Shown piece after piece: positions 26,290-34,273 of a stretch of DNA of 64,000 nucleotides. Under the pieces are notes generated by a model. It saw only the letters and a program-made list of their open reading frames with translations, ran no database searches and was not told where the DNA came from. The DNA is from Acinetobacter sp. NCu2D-2. Lineage in GTDB: Bacteria; Pseudomonadota; Gammaproteobacteria; Pseudomonadales; Moraxellaceae. Position 1 is the first letter of the stretch; every line of letters starts with the position of its first letter. The stretch is from positions 124,001 to 188,000 of the forward strand of contig NZ_CP015595.1 of the NCBI RefSeq assembly GCF_001647675.1, given 5' to 3'. Made by a program: the position numbers and the translations under genes.

Positions 26290-26317
26290 ATTTAACATAA
26301 TCTATATTATACGAAAT
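26290..26317 (-). other. pdif site 1 (XerD-XerC orientation)
   Basis: 28-bp Xer recombination site: XerD arm ATTTAACATAA, spacer TCTATA, XerC arm TTATACGAAAT. Leftmost site of the array; an IS1202-type element begins 6 bp to its right. Confidence 0.88.
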
Positions 26318-26323
26318 TAGATT

Positions 26324-27805
26324 TGTAAGCCCAAAGTAGAAATGTCCGGTTTCTCCAAAGTAAAAATGTCCGCTTTTAGAATATGTGCTTTTGCAATTAT
26401 CGAAGCGGACGGTTTGATATGTTGGTGTCTATGTCGGATAAAGAACTTAAACGATCGTTAGTCTTGCAGGAAATCTGTGATCAACGCTTAACCCAGTCCC
26501 AGGCTGCTCAGCTACTTCATATCTCAGAACGTCAGATCAGACGCTTACTGCAGAAATACAAAGCTCAAGGTCCCGCTGCATTAGCCCATGCCGGTCGTGG
26601 CCAAATTAGCAATTCCAAACTTCCTGAAGAACTCAGACTCAAGTGCCTCAATATTGTTTCTGACCAACTCTATGGTTTCGGACCCACTTTAGCGCATGAA
26701 AAGCTCACTACCGTACATGGATTCGATCTTTCAGTAGAAACCCTGCGTTCTTAGATGATTGCAGCTGACTTATGGATTCCTCGATCCAAGCGCCTGAAAT
26801 GCCCGTATCAGCCTCGTTACAACCGGGATTGCTTTGGTGAACTGATTCAAATTGATGGCTCACACCATGACTGGTTTGAAGGACGCGCTGCTAAATGCTG
26901 TCTGCTGGTGTTTATCGATGATGCTACAGGAAAATTGCAGCATTTACGCTTCTGTGAATCAGAATCAACCTTTGACTATATGATTTCGACACGCCTGTAT
27001 GTCGAACAGCATGGCAAACCTTTAGCATTTTACAGCGATAAACATTCAGTGTTTAGGGTGAATCAAAGCAGTAAGAAAGACACCAAGATTACCCAGTTTG
27101 GACGTGTACTCAGCACCATAAATATCGATATCATCTTCGCCAATTCACCACAGGCCAAAGGCCGTGTGGAACGTGCCAACAGAACCCTTCAGGACCGTCT
27201 GATCAAGGAGATGCGCCTGGAAGGCATCTGTTCGATTGAGCAAGCGAATGCCTAGCTACCCTGCTTCATTGAGCAGTTCAATCTCAAGTTTGCAAAGATG
27301 GCCTTTAATCCCAAGGATCTGCATCGGACTGTCATTGAAACAGCCGAAGAATTAGATGATATTTTTACCTGGCGTGAACCCCGCAGAGTCACGAACAGCC
27401 TGACGATCACTTATGATAAATGCGTATATATCTTGGAAAACATAGAAGAAAATCAAAGGTTAATCGGCAAGTATCTTGAGTTCCTAGAATATCTGGATGG
27501 TACTGTAGCCATTGAATATCAGGGAAGAAAAATCAATTACAGCATCTTCGATAAATTAAGTCAGCTCAATCAACGAGAGATCGTTGAGAATAAACGTTTG
27601 GGTTCTGTGCTGGCACATATTCAACAACAGCATGAACAATTGGAACAACAAAACAAACGCAATCGTTCTCAAAAGATGCCACGTAGACGAGCACAGAAAA
27701 CAGCAATTCAACAACGAAATCTGAATCCTGTACTTGACTTGGAAATGTCCATATAGGACATTTCTATTTGGTTATTAGGTAGGACATTTCTACTTGGGAA
27801 TAACA
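26324..27805 (+). mobile_element. IS1202/ISNCY-type insertion sequence (pdif-associated)
   Basis: 1,482 bp with 24-bp imperfect inverted ends (left begins TGTAAGCCCAAAGTAG, reverse complement of right begins TGTTATTCCCAAGTAG; both continue AAATGTCC). It begins 6 bp beyond the XerC arm of pdif site 1. A second, truncated left end of the same element lies at 44242, 5 bp beyond another pdif site. IS elements of the ISAjo2/IS1202 group are known to insert at this position relative to Xer sites. No clear target duplication is seen on the right. Confidence 0.8.
26419..27756 (+). pseudogene. IS1202/ISNCY-type transposase with two in-frame amber stops
   Basis: The reading frame runs uninterrupted in phase from 26419 to 27756 except for TAG codons at 26752-26754 (after 'SVETLRS') and 27253-27255 (after 'SIEQANA'). 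Both sit where related proteins have a bulky residue, so TGG to TAG (Trp) changes are plausible. The HTH is 'RLTQSQAAQLLHISERQIRRLLQKY'; the DDE core has 'IQIDGSHHDWFEGRAAKCCLLVFIDDATG', 'AFYSDKHSVFRVN' and 'SPQAKGRVERANRTLQDRLIKEMR'. The product would be ~445 residues if read through. As written it is inactive. Confidence 0.87.
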
Positions 27806-27857
27806 TGAAAAATTAAGACTATAACCTTAATTTTTATGTATTTTTTTAAATTTAAGA

Positions 27858-27881
27858 CCTAGGCCGGTGCCTAGGTTTTTT
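27858..27881 (+). terminator. Terminator abutting pdif site 2
   Basis: Perfect stem CCTAGGC / GCCTAGG with a CGGT loop and T6, ending at the base before the pdif XerC arm. The ~60 bp before it resemble the tail of the geneless module at 37632-37709. Confidence 0.9.
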
Positions 27882-27909
27882 ATTTCATATAAGAGATTTT
27901 ATGTTAAAT
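27882..27909 (+). other. pdif site 2 (XerC-XerD orientation)
   Basis: XerC arm ATTTCATATAA (one change from the usual ATTTCGTATAA), spacer GAGATT, XerD arm TTATGTTAAAT. Opens the metal-exporter module. Confidence 0.85.
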
Positions 27910-27933
27910 AGCCCTCAACAGAGGGCTATTTTT
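27910..27933. terminator. Hairpin terminator directly after pdif site 2
   Basis: Perfect AGCCCTC / GAGGGCT stem with an AACA loop followed by ATTTTT, starting at the base after the pdif XerD arm. Between it and the exporter gene (27934-28058) the minus strand has a ~32-codon open stretch ending '...KLKTVLAKGAAYESLCLKSM' that may be a gene remnant; not identified. Confidence 0.8.
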
Positions 27934-28058
27934 AATACTAAAAATTACATGCTTTTAAGACATAAGGATTCATATGCTGCACCTTTAGCTAAAACAGTCT
28001 TCAGCTTACCATTCGTGGTTATTTGCAATAGTGCCAAATAGATTCATTTTCGATACTC

Positions 28059-29351
28059 TTACTTCAAAGCCAAAATTTTTCGGGCACCATTAAGTACGAA
28101 TAAAGAAACCAGTATGCCAATGATTAAGTCTGGATAAGCTGATCCCGTCCACGCCACGAGTACACCGGCAAATATAACGCCCATATTTACGACAACGTCA
28201 TTCGCCGAGAAAATCCAACTGGCTTTCATATGTGCGCCATCTTCTCGATGACCAGAAATAAGATATAAGCATGTCACGTTAGCTATAAGTGCGAGCAGGC
28301 CAATAACAATCATGAGCGTTGATTCTGGCTCGCTTCCAAACATGAATCGTCTAATGACATCAACAATCACGATAACAGCAAGTAATAACTGAATCCAACC
28401 TGCGAAATGGGCTGCTTTTATTTGATATTTCGCAGCTTTTCCGACGGCATATAGCGCAATACCATAAACGGCTGCATCGGCAAACATATCTAGAGAATCA
28501 GCAATCAATCCTGTAGACGCAGCAATAATACCGCTGATGAATTCTATAAAGAAAAGTAGAGCATTAATACCTAATAACAGTTTAAGTACTTTAGCTTGTC
28601 TCACAGGATCAGGTTCATTAGGTATATCGCCTGAAGAAAGCTGTGTTTCATCAAGTTTCGCCCCAAAACCCAGTCCTTCGAGTTTAGCCGTAATTTGCTG
28701 AATCCCTTCATTATGGAAGACTTTCAGTTTTCGATTGGGAAGATCAAAAGTAAGACCTTTAACTGCTTCAATATCTGCAAGAGCCATACGGACCATTTGC
28801 TCTTCAGCAGAGCAATCCATTTTAGGAATGGTGTAGGTACTTGTTTGCTTAGCCTGTTGATTGCTTATATAAGTTTCAGTCTTCACAAGCTTTGCACCAA
28901 AACCCAAAGCTTCAAGTTTGGTGGTTATATTTTCATCTTTTTGATTATGTAGAACCTTTAAAGAACGGTTAGGTAAATCAAAGATGAGTTTTTGAACACC
29001 ATCAATTGAAGATAGCGCCATACGAACCATCTGTTCTTCCGCAGAACAATCCATTTTGGGAACTAAGTATTCACTCATGTAGTGCGAATCTTTTAAAACG
29101 TCTTCAGTGCTTAAATTTTCTTTGGGATCAGAACCATAACAGGATTGAGCGGTATCTTCACAACTGTTTGAAGTGTTACAGCAAGGAGATGAAGATTTTT
29201 TTTCTTCCTCTTCACCACAACAGCTAAGCGTATTATCACAATTCTTTGAATTGTTTGCTTCTGCAATTGATGGATGATTTTCTTGTTGAGATTTCTTATC
29301 TTCGCATGGTGTTTCTTTACTACATCCACAACCACTCATAATTATACCCAT
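28059..29351 (-). CDS. CDF metal exporter with Cys-rich head and two tandem HMA-like domains
   Basis: A 430-residue (or 426 from the ATG at 29339) cation diffusion facilitator with an unusual N-terminal extension. Residues 1-80 are rich in cysteine pairs (SGCGCS, LSCCGEEEE, SPCCN). Then come two near-identical HMA-like domains, each with 'PKMDCSAEEQMVRMAL' and 'DLPNR.LKV.HN' (about 98-160 and 173-235). The CDF domain follows (255-430) with six membrane helices, the metal site 'DSLDMFADAAVYG' in TM2 and 'SANDVVVN' in TM5. The HMA motif has one Cys (MDCSAEE) instead of CxxC. It is divergent from a cut merR-family gene with a MerR-type operator between, so Cd/Zn/Co/Pb-type efflux is likely; the metal is not proven. 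Confidence 0.87.
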   Translation of the reverse strand: MGIIMSGCGCSKETPCEDKKSQQENHPSIAEANNSKNCDNTLSCCGEEEEKKSSSPCCNTSNSCEDTAQSCYGSDPKENLSTEDVLKDSHYMSEYLVPKMDCSAEEQMVRMALSSIDGVQKLIFDLPNRSLKVLHNQKDENITTKLEALGFGAKLVKTETYISNQQAKQTSTYTIPKMDCSAEEQMVRMALADIEAVKGLTFDLPNRKLKVFHNEGIQQITAKLEGLGFGAKLDETQLSSGDIPNEPDPVRQAKVLKLLLGINALLFFIEFISGIIAASTGLIADSLDMFADAAVYGIALYAVGKAAKYQIKAAHFAGWIQLLLAVIVIVDVIRRFMFGSEPESTLMIVIGLLALIANVTCLYLISGHREDGAHMKASWIFSANDVVVNMGVIFAGVLVAWTGSAYPDLIIGILVSLFVLNGARKILALK

Positions 29352-29384
29352 TAAAAAAATTATAAACTTTGAATATTAGAATCC

Positions 29385-29399
29385 CTATAGTTACTATAG
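29385..29399. promoter_or_regulatory. MerR/CadR-type operator between the CDF gene and regulator
   Basis: Perfect dyad CTATAGT-T-ACTATAG in the divergent gap, the form of operators bound by CadR/ZntR-type MerR regulators. It probably lies in the spacer of the metal-inducible promoter. Confidence 0.8.
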
Positions 29400-29428
29400 A
29401 GTCAAGAATCTTTGGAAATACTAACTCA

Positions 29429-29518
29429 ATGCATTTAAAAATTGGTGAACTCTCTAAAAAAACCTCATGTTCAGTATTAACAATTAGGTTTTATGAAAAG
29501 GAAGGTTTAATTCCGGAA
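29429..29518 (+). pseudogene. CadR-like MerR-family regulator, cut by IS5 copy 2
   Basis: The first 30 codons of a MerR-family activator: 'MHLKIGELSKKTSCSVLTIRFYEKEGLIPE', the winged-HTH start of CadR/PbrR-type proteins. The coding sequence is replaced after codon 30 by the IS5-family element at 29519, so the metal-sensing part is lost. The adjacent CDF gene thus lacks its local regulator. Confidence 0.88.
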
Positions 29519-30557
29519 GGCTTTGTTGCACAAAGATTTGAAATGCAAAGCGCCCCTAATTGAGCCAAATTTAAGGCGTAACTTGGGTAAGTGGTCGACC
29601 TAATTCCGTAAATCTGTTGAGGACTGCTACACGTGCATGAATTTCATTCACCTGACTAGGAAAGCTTCTTGCCATTAATTTATCGCCTAATAATTTGATG
29701 CAATGCATCTTGGTTTCCACCAAACTGCGGCGATGATAGCCTGACCATTTTTTCCATAATGTCCTGCCTAAACGTTTAACTGTTCGAAGTAATTCATTTC
29801 GCTCTAGCGAGCTACTTTTTGTATCTTTCCATGGTTTCGCATTTTTTCTAGGTGGAATCACCGCATGTGCTTGCCGATCTGCAATAACCTGACGGCATTG
29901 CTTGGTGTCATAAGCTCCATCGGTATAAACAGAGTCAATCTGCTCATCTTGTGGAATCTGATTAAGTAAATCACCAAGCACCTGTGAATCACTGACATTA
30001 TTGGTTGTGAGCTGAATAGCGCGTATTTGTAGGGTTTTGGCATCTATACCAATATGTAGTTTACGCCATTGGCGACGATATTCAGCTCCATGTTTCTTGC
30101 GTTTCCATTCGCCCTCACCTAGAAACTTCATGCCTGTAGAGTCTACGAGTAGATGCAGCCCATCGCTACTTTTTTGGTAGCTGATTGCAATATCAATATG
30201 CTTTTGTCTTCTACAAAGCGTACTGTAATCTGGTGCGGTCCAATTTAATCCGCAAAGTTTAATCAGACTTTGTACAAAGCCAGTGACCATACGTAAAGAT
30301 AGACGGAATAAGGATTTAATCATTAAGCAGCATTGGATGGCTGCGTCGGAGTAGGTTTGATTTCGCCCTTGTTTGCCTTTTGATGGCGCATACCATTGCG
30401 TAGCAGGATCAAACCAAATGGCAATATTTCCGCGACTCATGAGTGCTCGGTTATATGCGGGCCAATTGGTTGTGCGGTAGATTTTCTGTGTAGGCTTATT
30501 CATTTGGAAATTATATCGCTGAAAAAGCCTTTACAGATAGGTTTGTGCAACAAAGCC
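29519..30557 (-). mobile_element. IS5-family (IS903 group, IS17-like) element, copy 2
   Basis: 1,039 bp with the same inverted repeats as copy 1. Flanks attccggaa and gttcagcat differ, so no 9-bp duplication: its two sides are the cut cadR gene and a cut yafQ toxin gene, implying a deletion or rearrangement next to the IS. The pdif site expected between those two modules is missing. Confidence 0.95.
29571..30503 (-). CDS. IS5-family transposase (copy 2)
   Basis: Complete 310-residue IS903-group transposase, identical in protein sequence to copy 3 at 44531 and a few residues different from copy 1. DDE motifs as in copy 1 (LLVDSTGMKF, VYTDGAYDT, YHRRSLVETK). The identity of copies 2 and 3 suggests recent spread within this replicon. 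Confidence 0.95.
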   Translation of the reverse strand: MNKPTQKIYRTTNWPAYNRALMSRGNIAIWFDPATQWYAPSKGKQGRNQTYSDAAIQCCLMIKSLFRLSLRMVTGFVQSLIKLCGLNWTAPDYSTLCRRQKHIDIAISYQKSSDGLHLLVDSTGMKFLGEGEWKRKKHGAEYRRQWRKLHIGIDAKTLQIRAIQLTTNNVSDSQVLGDLLNQIPQDEQIDSVYTDGAYDTKQCRQVIADRQAHAVIPPRKNAKPWKDTKSSSLERNELLRTVKRLGRTLWKKWSGYHRRSLVETKMHCIKLLGDKLMARSFPSQVNEIHARVAVLNRFTELGRPLTQVTP

Positions 30558-30645
30558 GTTCAGCATCTACTGTATTTCGATGCTGCCCTTTTTTCTCACG
30601 TTTATAGTCTTTCTTGAATGCTGATGTGTACTTAATCGTCCGCAT
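30558..30645 (-). pseudogene. YafQ-family toxin, 5' fragment
   Basis: The first 29 codons (MRTIKYTSAFKKDYKREKKG...) of a YafQ-type mRNase toxin, cut by IS5 copy 2 at its 3' side. Identical to the start of the intact toxin at 33967. The catalytic C-terminal residues are missing, so the neighbouring antitoxin is an orphan. Confidence 0.9.
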
Positions 30646-30892
30646 TTAGATCAGCCATCAAATCTTTTACAGAAGTGAAGCTCTTTGCTTTGCTTAGATC
30701 TTCTTCCATTGCAGCAATGGTTTCAGCACTGGGTTGCCAAATTTCAAAAGGCAGAGCCTTTTCTTTCGCTACTTTGGTTAACAACAAGCGAACGGCATCT
30801 GAGACAGTTAAGCCCATTGTTGCAAGAACTTCAGTTGCTTCATGCTTAATGTTTTCGTTAATGCGAGTAGTTACTAGTGCATTTGAAGCCAT
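30632..30892 (-). CDS. dinJ: DinJ/RelB-family antitoxin (orphan copy)
   Basis: An 86-residue ribbon-helix-helix antitoxin: 'ALVTTRINENIKHEATEVLATMGLTVSDAVRLLLTKVAKEKALPF' is the RHH DNA-binding part of the RelB/DinJ family, followed by an acidic toxin-binding tail. Identical to the antitoxin at 33954. Its toxin partner is truncated, but the antitoxin may still be expressed and could neutralise the toxin from the intact copy. It overlaps the toxin start by 14 bp. Confidence 0.92.
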   Translation of the reverse strand: MASNALVTTRINENIKHEATEVLATMGLTVSDAVRLLLTKVAKEKALPFEIWQPSAETIAAMEEDLSKAKSFTSVKDLMADLNADD

Positions 30893-30903
30893 GTTAAGCT
30901 CCT

Positions 30904-30924
30904 GTGATTAACATTGTTAATCAC
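30904..30924. promoter_or_regulatory. Antitoxin autoregulation dyad (copy A)
   Basis: Perfect inverted repeat GTGATTAAC-ATT-GTTAATCAC 12 bp upstream of the antitoxin ATG, the expected site for the RHH antitoxin. Confidence 0.8.
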
Positions 30925-30951
30925 ACTATATTCTTAGATGAAGAAAAGTTC

Positions 30952-30979
30952 AATTCGTATAACCGCCATTATGTTAAAT
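30952..30979 (+). other. pdif site 3 (XerC-XerD orientation)
   Basis: XerC arm AATTCGTATAA, spacer CCGCCA, XerD arm TTATGTTAAAT. Opens the arsenic-resistance module. The spacer is identical to that of site 13. Confidence 0.92.
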
Positions 30980-30988
30980 GGGGCGGAT

Positions 30989-31417
30989 TTATTTAATCCG
31001 CTTACCATTTTTATCGATGATTATTTCACCATCCTCTTTGATAAAAGCTCCTAATTGAGGTGCAGACAAAATATCTAAAACGAGTTCAGATGGTCTACAA
31101 AGTTTTACACCGATCTCAGTTACTACGAATGGACGATTAATCAAAATTGGATACTCAAGCATAAAATTAATGAGCTGTTCATCTGTCCAGTGTGGCTGAT
31201 CCAATTTATGTGTTTCAAAAGGTTCTACATTTTTACGAATAGCTTCATGTACAGAAAGACCTGATTTTTCAATTAAATTAATCAGTTCTCTCTTGCTCGG
31301 AGGGTTGAGAAGATACTCAATAATTTCAGGTTCCTCTCCGGTATTTCGAATTAAAGCCAGTGTATTTCTTGATGTTCCGCAAGCAGGGTTGTGATAGATC
31401 TTAACTTTTGATGACAT
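30989..31417 (-). CDS. arsC: Arsenate reductase, glutaredoxin-linked
   Basis: A 142-residue ArsC of the E. coli plasmid R773 type, reducing As(V) to As(III) with glutathione/glutaredoxin. The active-site loop is 'YHNPACGTSRNTLALI' (catalytic Cys13) and the anion-binding arginines lie in 'LINRPFVVTEIGVKLCRP'. It is transcribed away from arsR-acr3-arsH; the 82-bp gap between arsC and arsR should hold both promoters. Its stop lies 10 bp from the pdif site. Confidence 0.94.
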   Translation of the reverse strand: MSSKVKIYHNPACGTSRNTLALIRNTGEEPEIIEYLLNPPSKRELINLIEKSGLSVHEAIRKNVEPFETHKLDQPHWTDEQLINFMLEYPILINRPFVVTEIGVKLCRPSELVLDILSAPQLGAFIKEDGEIIIDKNGKRIK

Positions 31418-31499
31418 TGGATTAACTCAAAGCTTAGTAATATTGCATTTATATATGGATATGCGTATATTCGCAATAGCATATATTTGAGTGTAGATT
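31418..31499. promoter_or_regulatory. arsC / arsR divergent control region
   Basis: The gap holds an imperfect dyad around 31452-31491, ATATATGGATATGCG facing CGCAATAGCATATAT, as expected for an ArsR operator serving both directions. Confidence 0.6.
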
Positions 31500-31814
31500 A
31501 TGGATCAAGCAGATTTCTTTAAATGCCTATCTGACCCGACACGTCTAGATATTTTAAAAATTATTTTAGAAAGACAAAATGTATGTGTTTGTGAAATCAC
31601 AGAGATATTACAACTGAGCCAACCTAAAATTTCTCGTCACTTGGCTTTACTCCGTAACCTTTCAATTTTGCTAGATGAGCGCAAGGGACAATGGGTGTAT
31701 TACCGATTAAATCCTGATTTACCAGAATGGGTAAATGCAGTGTTCAGTGTTTTGAATGATGAAGTATTAAATAAACCTACGAGCAACTTATCTATCTCTA
31801 TGCAATGCGAGTAA
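31500..31814 (+). CDS. arsR: Arsenite-responsive repressor ArsR
   Basis: A 104-residue winged-helix repressor with the arsenite-binding cysteines in helix alpha3 as '[26 protein letters not shown]', the classic ELCVCDL-type site (CxC). The HTH follows directly. It starts the ars transcript, 4 bp ahead of acr3. Arsenite binding releases it from the dyad upstream and induces the efflux operon. Confidence 0.94.
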   Translation: MDQADFFKCLSDPTRLDILKIILERQNVCVCEITEILQLSQPKISRHLALLRNLSILLDERKGQWVYYRLNPDLPEWVNAVFSVLNDEVLNKPTSNLSISMQCE

Positions 31815-31818
31815 TTCA

Positions 31819-32859
31819 ATGTCCGCATCAAAGCTCTCATTCTTAGATCGAAACCTAACTCTATGGATTTTCATTGCCATGGCATTAGGCGTAGGTATTG
31901 GGGTGTTTTTCCCTCAAACATCTGTTGTATTAGATCAATTAAGCATTAATTCAGTGAATATCCCTATCGCAATAGGGCTTATTTTGATGATGTATCCACC
32001 ACTTGCCAAAGTTAACTATGCAACCTTGCCTAAAGTCTTTGAGGATAAGCGTACCCTTACATTATCTCTTGTTCAAAACTGGATCATTGCACCTTGCTTA
32101 ATGTTTGGCTTGGCCATTATTTTTCTGCACGCCTATCCTGAATATATGACTGGCCTAATTCTCATAGGCTTAGCTCGATGTATTGCGATGGTCCTCGTCT
32201 GGAATGGTCTGGCATGTGGGGATAATCAATATGTTGCTGCCTTGGTTGCGTTTAACAGTATCTTCCAGATCTTATTCTTTAGTACTTATGCCTGGTTATT
32301 CTTAACCTTCTTACCACCATTCTTTGGGGTAGAAGCACAAATCATTAATGTGAGCTTTTGGACAATTACCCATGCTGTTCTTATTTATCTAGGTATTCCG
32401 TTCTTACTTGGGTTTTTAACCCGATTGATTTTGGTTAAAAAGAATGGTTTGGCTTGGTATCAGGATAAATTTATCCCAAAGATTAGCCCAATCAGCCTTA
32501 TTGCCCTTTTATTCACGATTGTGGCCATGTTCAGTCTTAAAGGTGGTGAAGTGATTAGCCTTCCTCTAGACGTGCTTAGAATAGCTATTCCTTTGACGAT
32601 CTATTTTGTTGCAATGTTCTTCCTCAGCTTCTTTATGAGTAAGTGGATGGGCAATGACTACCCCAAAACGACTGCTATTTCCTTTACAGCCGCAGGCAAC
32701 AATTTTGAATTAGCACTGGCTGTAGCGATTGCCACTTTTGGATTAGCTTCACCTGTAGCTTTCACAACAGTAATTGGACCGCTTGTTGAAGTGCCTGTAT
32801 TGATTGCCTTAGTGACAGTTTCGCTATGGCTTAGAAAAAAAGTTTTTAAAGAGGTATGA
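31819..32859 (+). CDS. acr3: Arsenite efflux permease ACR3
   Basis: A 346-residue inner-membrane arsenite:H+ antiporter of the ACR3 (BART superfamily) type with ten hydrophobic helices. It carries the functional cysteine in '[33 protein letters not shown]' (TM4, conserved Cys) and the conserved '[21 protein letters not shown]' helix. The stop overlaps the arsH start by 4 bp (ATGA). Exports the arsenite made by ArsC. Confidence 0.95.
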   Translation: MSASKLSFLDRNLTLWIFIAMALGVGIGVFFPQTSVVLDQLSINSVNIPIAIGLILMMYPPLAKVNYATLPKVFEDKRTLTLSLVQNWIIAPCLMFGLAIIFLHAYPEYMTGLILIGLARCIAMVLVWNGLACGDNQYVAALVAFNSIFQILFFSTYAWLFLTFLPPFFGVEAQIINVSFWTITHAVLIYLGIPFLLGFLTRLILVKKNGLAWYQDKFIPKISPISLIALLFTIVAMFSLKGGEVISLPLDVLRIAIPLTIYFVAMFFLSFFMSKWMGNDYPKTTAISFTAAGNNFELALAVAIATFGLASPVAFTTVIGPLVEVPVLIALVTVSLWLRKKVFKEV

Positions 32860-33569
32860 ATCTAATGAACTTACCAAATATTGATCTTAGTCTTTTAGAA
32901 AAACCGACTTTAGAAAAAGTTCAGGCAAAGAACCTTGAACATCCTCCAAGAATACTGCTTCTGTATGGCTCAAATCGTGATAGATCCTATAGCCGTTTAG
33001 CTATTCAGGAAGCTGGTCGAATCCTTGAATATTTTGGTGCGGAAGTGAAAATTTTCCATCCAAAAGGACTACCTCTCCCTGAAGATGGTGATATGCAACA
33101 TCCAAAGGTTAAAGAACTACATGAACTCTTAGCATGGTCAGAGGGCATGGTTTGGTGCTCTCCCGAGCGTCATGGCTCAATGAGTTCGATATTGAAAGCT
33201 CAAATTGACTGGATTCCATTAGCAGCAGGAGCAATACGTGCCACGCAAGGTAAAACCTTAGCTGTAATGCAAGTATGTGGCGGCTCTCAGTCCTTTAATG
33301 CAGTAAATCAGTTACGTATTTTAGGCCGTTGGATGCGTATGATTACGATACCAAATCAGTCCTCAGTTCCTAAAGCATTTCTTGAGTTTGAAGAGGATGG
33401 TCGTATGAAGCCTTCTTCTTATTACACGAGGATCGTTGATGTGATGGAAGAACTTTATAAATTTACGCTTTTAACTAGAGGACAGTCCGCATATCTCACT
33501 GACCGTTACTCTGAACGTGTAGAAAGTGCGGAAGAGCTTTCAAAGCGTGTGAATCAAAAGAGTATTTAG
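32856..33569 (+). CDS. arsH: NADPH-dependent FMN reductase ArsH
   Basis: A 237-residue flavodoxin-fold ArsH. '[46 protein letters not shown]' is the FMN-binding loop (GSxRxxSxSR type) and '[23 protein letters not shown]' the conserved substrate-side segment. ArsH oxidises trivalent organoarsenicals and gives broad arsenic resistance. Last gene of the ars operon, 11 bp before pdif site 4. An ATG 12 bp downstream of the first is an alternative start. Confidence 0.94.
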   Translation: MNLMNLPNIDLSLLEKPTLEKVQAKNLEHPPRILLLYGSNRDRSYSRLAIQEAGRILEYFGAEVKIFHPKGLPLPEDGDMQHPKVKELHELLAWSEGMVWCSPERHGSMSSILKAQIDWIPLAAGAIRATQGKTLAVMQVCGGSQSFNAVNQLRILGRWMRMITIPNQSSVPKAFLEFEEDGRMKPSSYYTRIVDVMEELYKFTLLTRGQSAYLTDRYSERVESAEELSKRVNQKSI

Positions 33570-33579
33570 ATTTTCCTAA

Positions 33580-33607
33580 AATTAACATAATACACGTTAT
33601 ACGAAGT
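33580..33607 (-). other. pdif site 4 (XerD-XerC orientation)
   Basis: XerD arm AATTAACATAA, spacer TACACG, XerC arm TTATACGAAGT. Closes the ars module and opens the yafQ-dinJ module. Confidence 0.93.
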
Positions 33608-33608
33608 T

Positions 33609-33637
33609 AAAAATTGGAGCTTAAGCTCCCATTTTTT
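33609..33637. terminator. Terminator beside pdif site 4
   Basis: Palindromic stem GGAGCTTAAGCTCC with A-run left and T-run right, so it can act in both directions: ending the minus-strand toxin operon and blocking read-through from ars. Confidence 0.85.
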
Positions 33638-33676
33638 AAAGATAATTTTAAAATTTACTGCTGAAAATTAGGTCAC

Positions 33677-33967
33677 TTAAATTGCCAATTCACTATGACT
33701 ACCTAACCTAACTAATTTCAAAATTAGTAGTTCGCCTTCCTCTGTTTTTTTATAGATCAAAACAAGATCTGGTTTGATATGGCAGTCACGATGACCTACC
33801 CAATTACTGACCAAAGCATGGTCACGATACTTTTCAGGCAAGGCTTCATCAGCTTGCAATAACTCTAAAACAGTTTGTAGTTCAGCATCTACTGTATTTC
33901 GATGCTGCCCTTTTTTCTCACGTTTATAGTCTTTCTTGAATGCTGATGTGTACTTAATCGTCCGCAT
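33677..33967 (-). CDS. yafQ: YafQ-family mRNA interferase toxin
   Basis: A 96-residue type II toxin of the YafQ/RelE superfamily. 'FKKDYKREKKGQ' at the N-terminus and the catalytic-type C-terminal segment 'NWVGHRDCHIKPDLVLIYKKTEEGELLILKLVRLGSHSELA' (His, Asp and Arg/His residues as in YafQ) are clear. It overlaps the antitoxin gene by 14 bp. YafQ toxins cut mRNA at the ribosome. Complete, unlike the copy at 30558. Confidence 0.92.
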   Translation of the reverse strand: MRTIKYTSAFKKDYKREKKGQHRNTVDAELQTVLELLQADEALPEKYRDHALVSNWVGHRDCHIKPDLVLIYKKTEEGELLILKLVRLGSHSELAI

Positions 33968-34214
33968 TTAGATCAGCCATCAAATCTTTTACAGAAGTGA
34001 AGCTCTTTGCTTTGCTTAGATCTTCTTCCATTGCAGCAATGGTTTCAGCACTGGGTTGCCAAATTTCAAAAGGCAGAGCCTTTTCTTTCGCTACTTTGGT
34101 TAACAACAAGCGAACGGCATCTGAGACAGTTAAGCCCATTGTTGCAAGAACTTCAGTTGCTTCATGCTTAATGTTTTCGTTAATGCGAGTAGTTACTAGT
34201 GCATTTGAAGCCAT
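33954..34214 (-). CDS. dinJ: DinJ/RelB-family antitoxin
   Basis: An 86-residue ribbon-helix-helix antitoxin paired with the intact YafQ toxin. Identical to the orphan copy at 30632. RHH motif 'ALVTTRINENIKHEATEVLATMGLTVSDAVRLLL'; acidic C-terminus 'SVKDLMADLNADD' for toxin binding. Promoter dyad 12 bp upstream of the ATG. Confidence 0.94.
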   Translation of the reverse strand: MASNALVTTRINENIKHEATEVLATMGLTVSDAVRLLLTKVAKEKALPFEIWQPSAETIAAMEEDLSKAKSFTSVKDLMADLNADD

Positions 34215-34225
34215 GTTAAGCTCCT

Positions 34226-34246
34226 GTGATTAACATTGTTAATCAC
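34226..34246. promoter_or_regulatory. Antitoxin autoregulation dyad (copy B)
   Basis: Same GTGATTAAC-ATT-GTTAATCAC dyad as at 30904, upstream of the intact dinJ-yafQ operon. Confidence 0.8.
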
Positions 34247-34273
34247 ACTATATTCTTAGATGAAGAAAAGTTC

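Larger units (their letters stand above)
30558..30962. repeat. 405-bp duplicate of the yafQ-dinJ segment (copy A)
   Basis: Apparently identical to 33880-34284. It contains the toxin fragment, the whole antitoxin gene, its promoter dyad and the XerC arm of the adjacent pdif site. Identity stops at the first bases of the pdif spacer (CCGCCA here, CAGTCA in the other copy). Confidence 0.9.

Noticed and set aside
30675..30911. Frames opposite dinJ (also at 33997) as a third TA component
   Set aside because: They are exact antisense shadows of the antitoxin gene in both copies.
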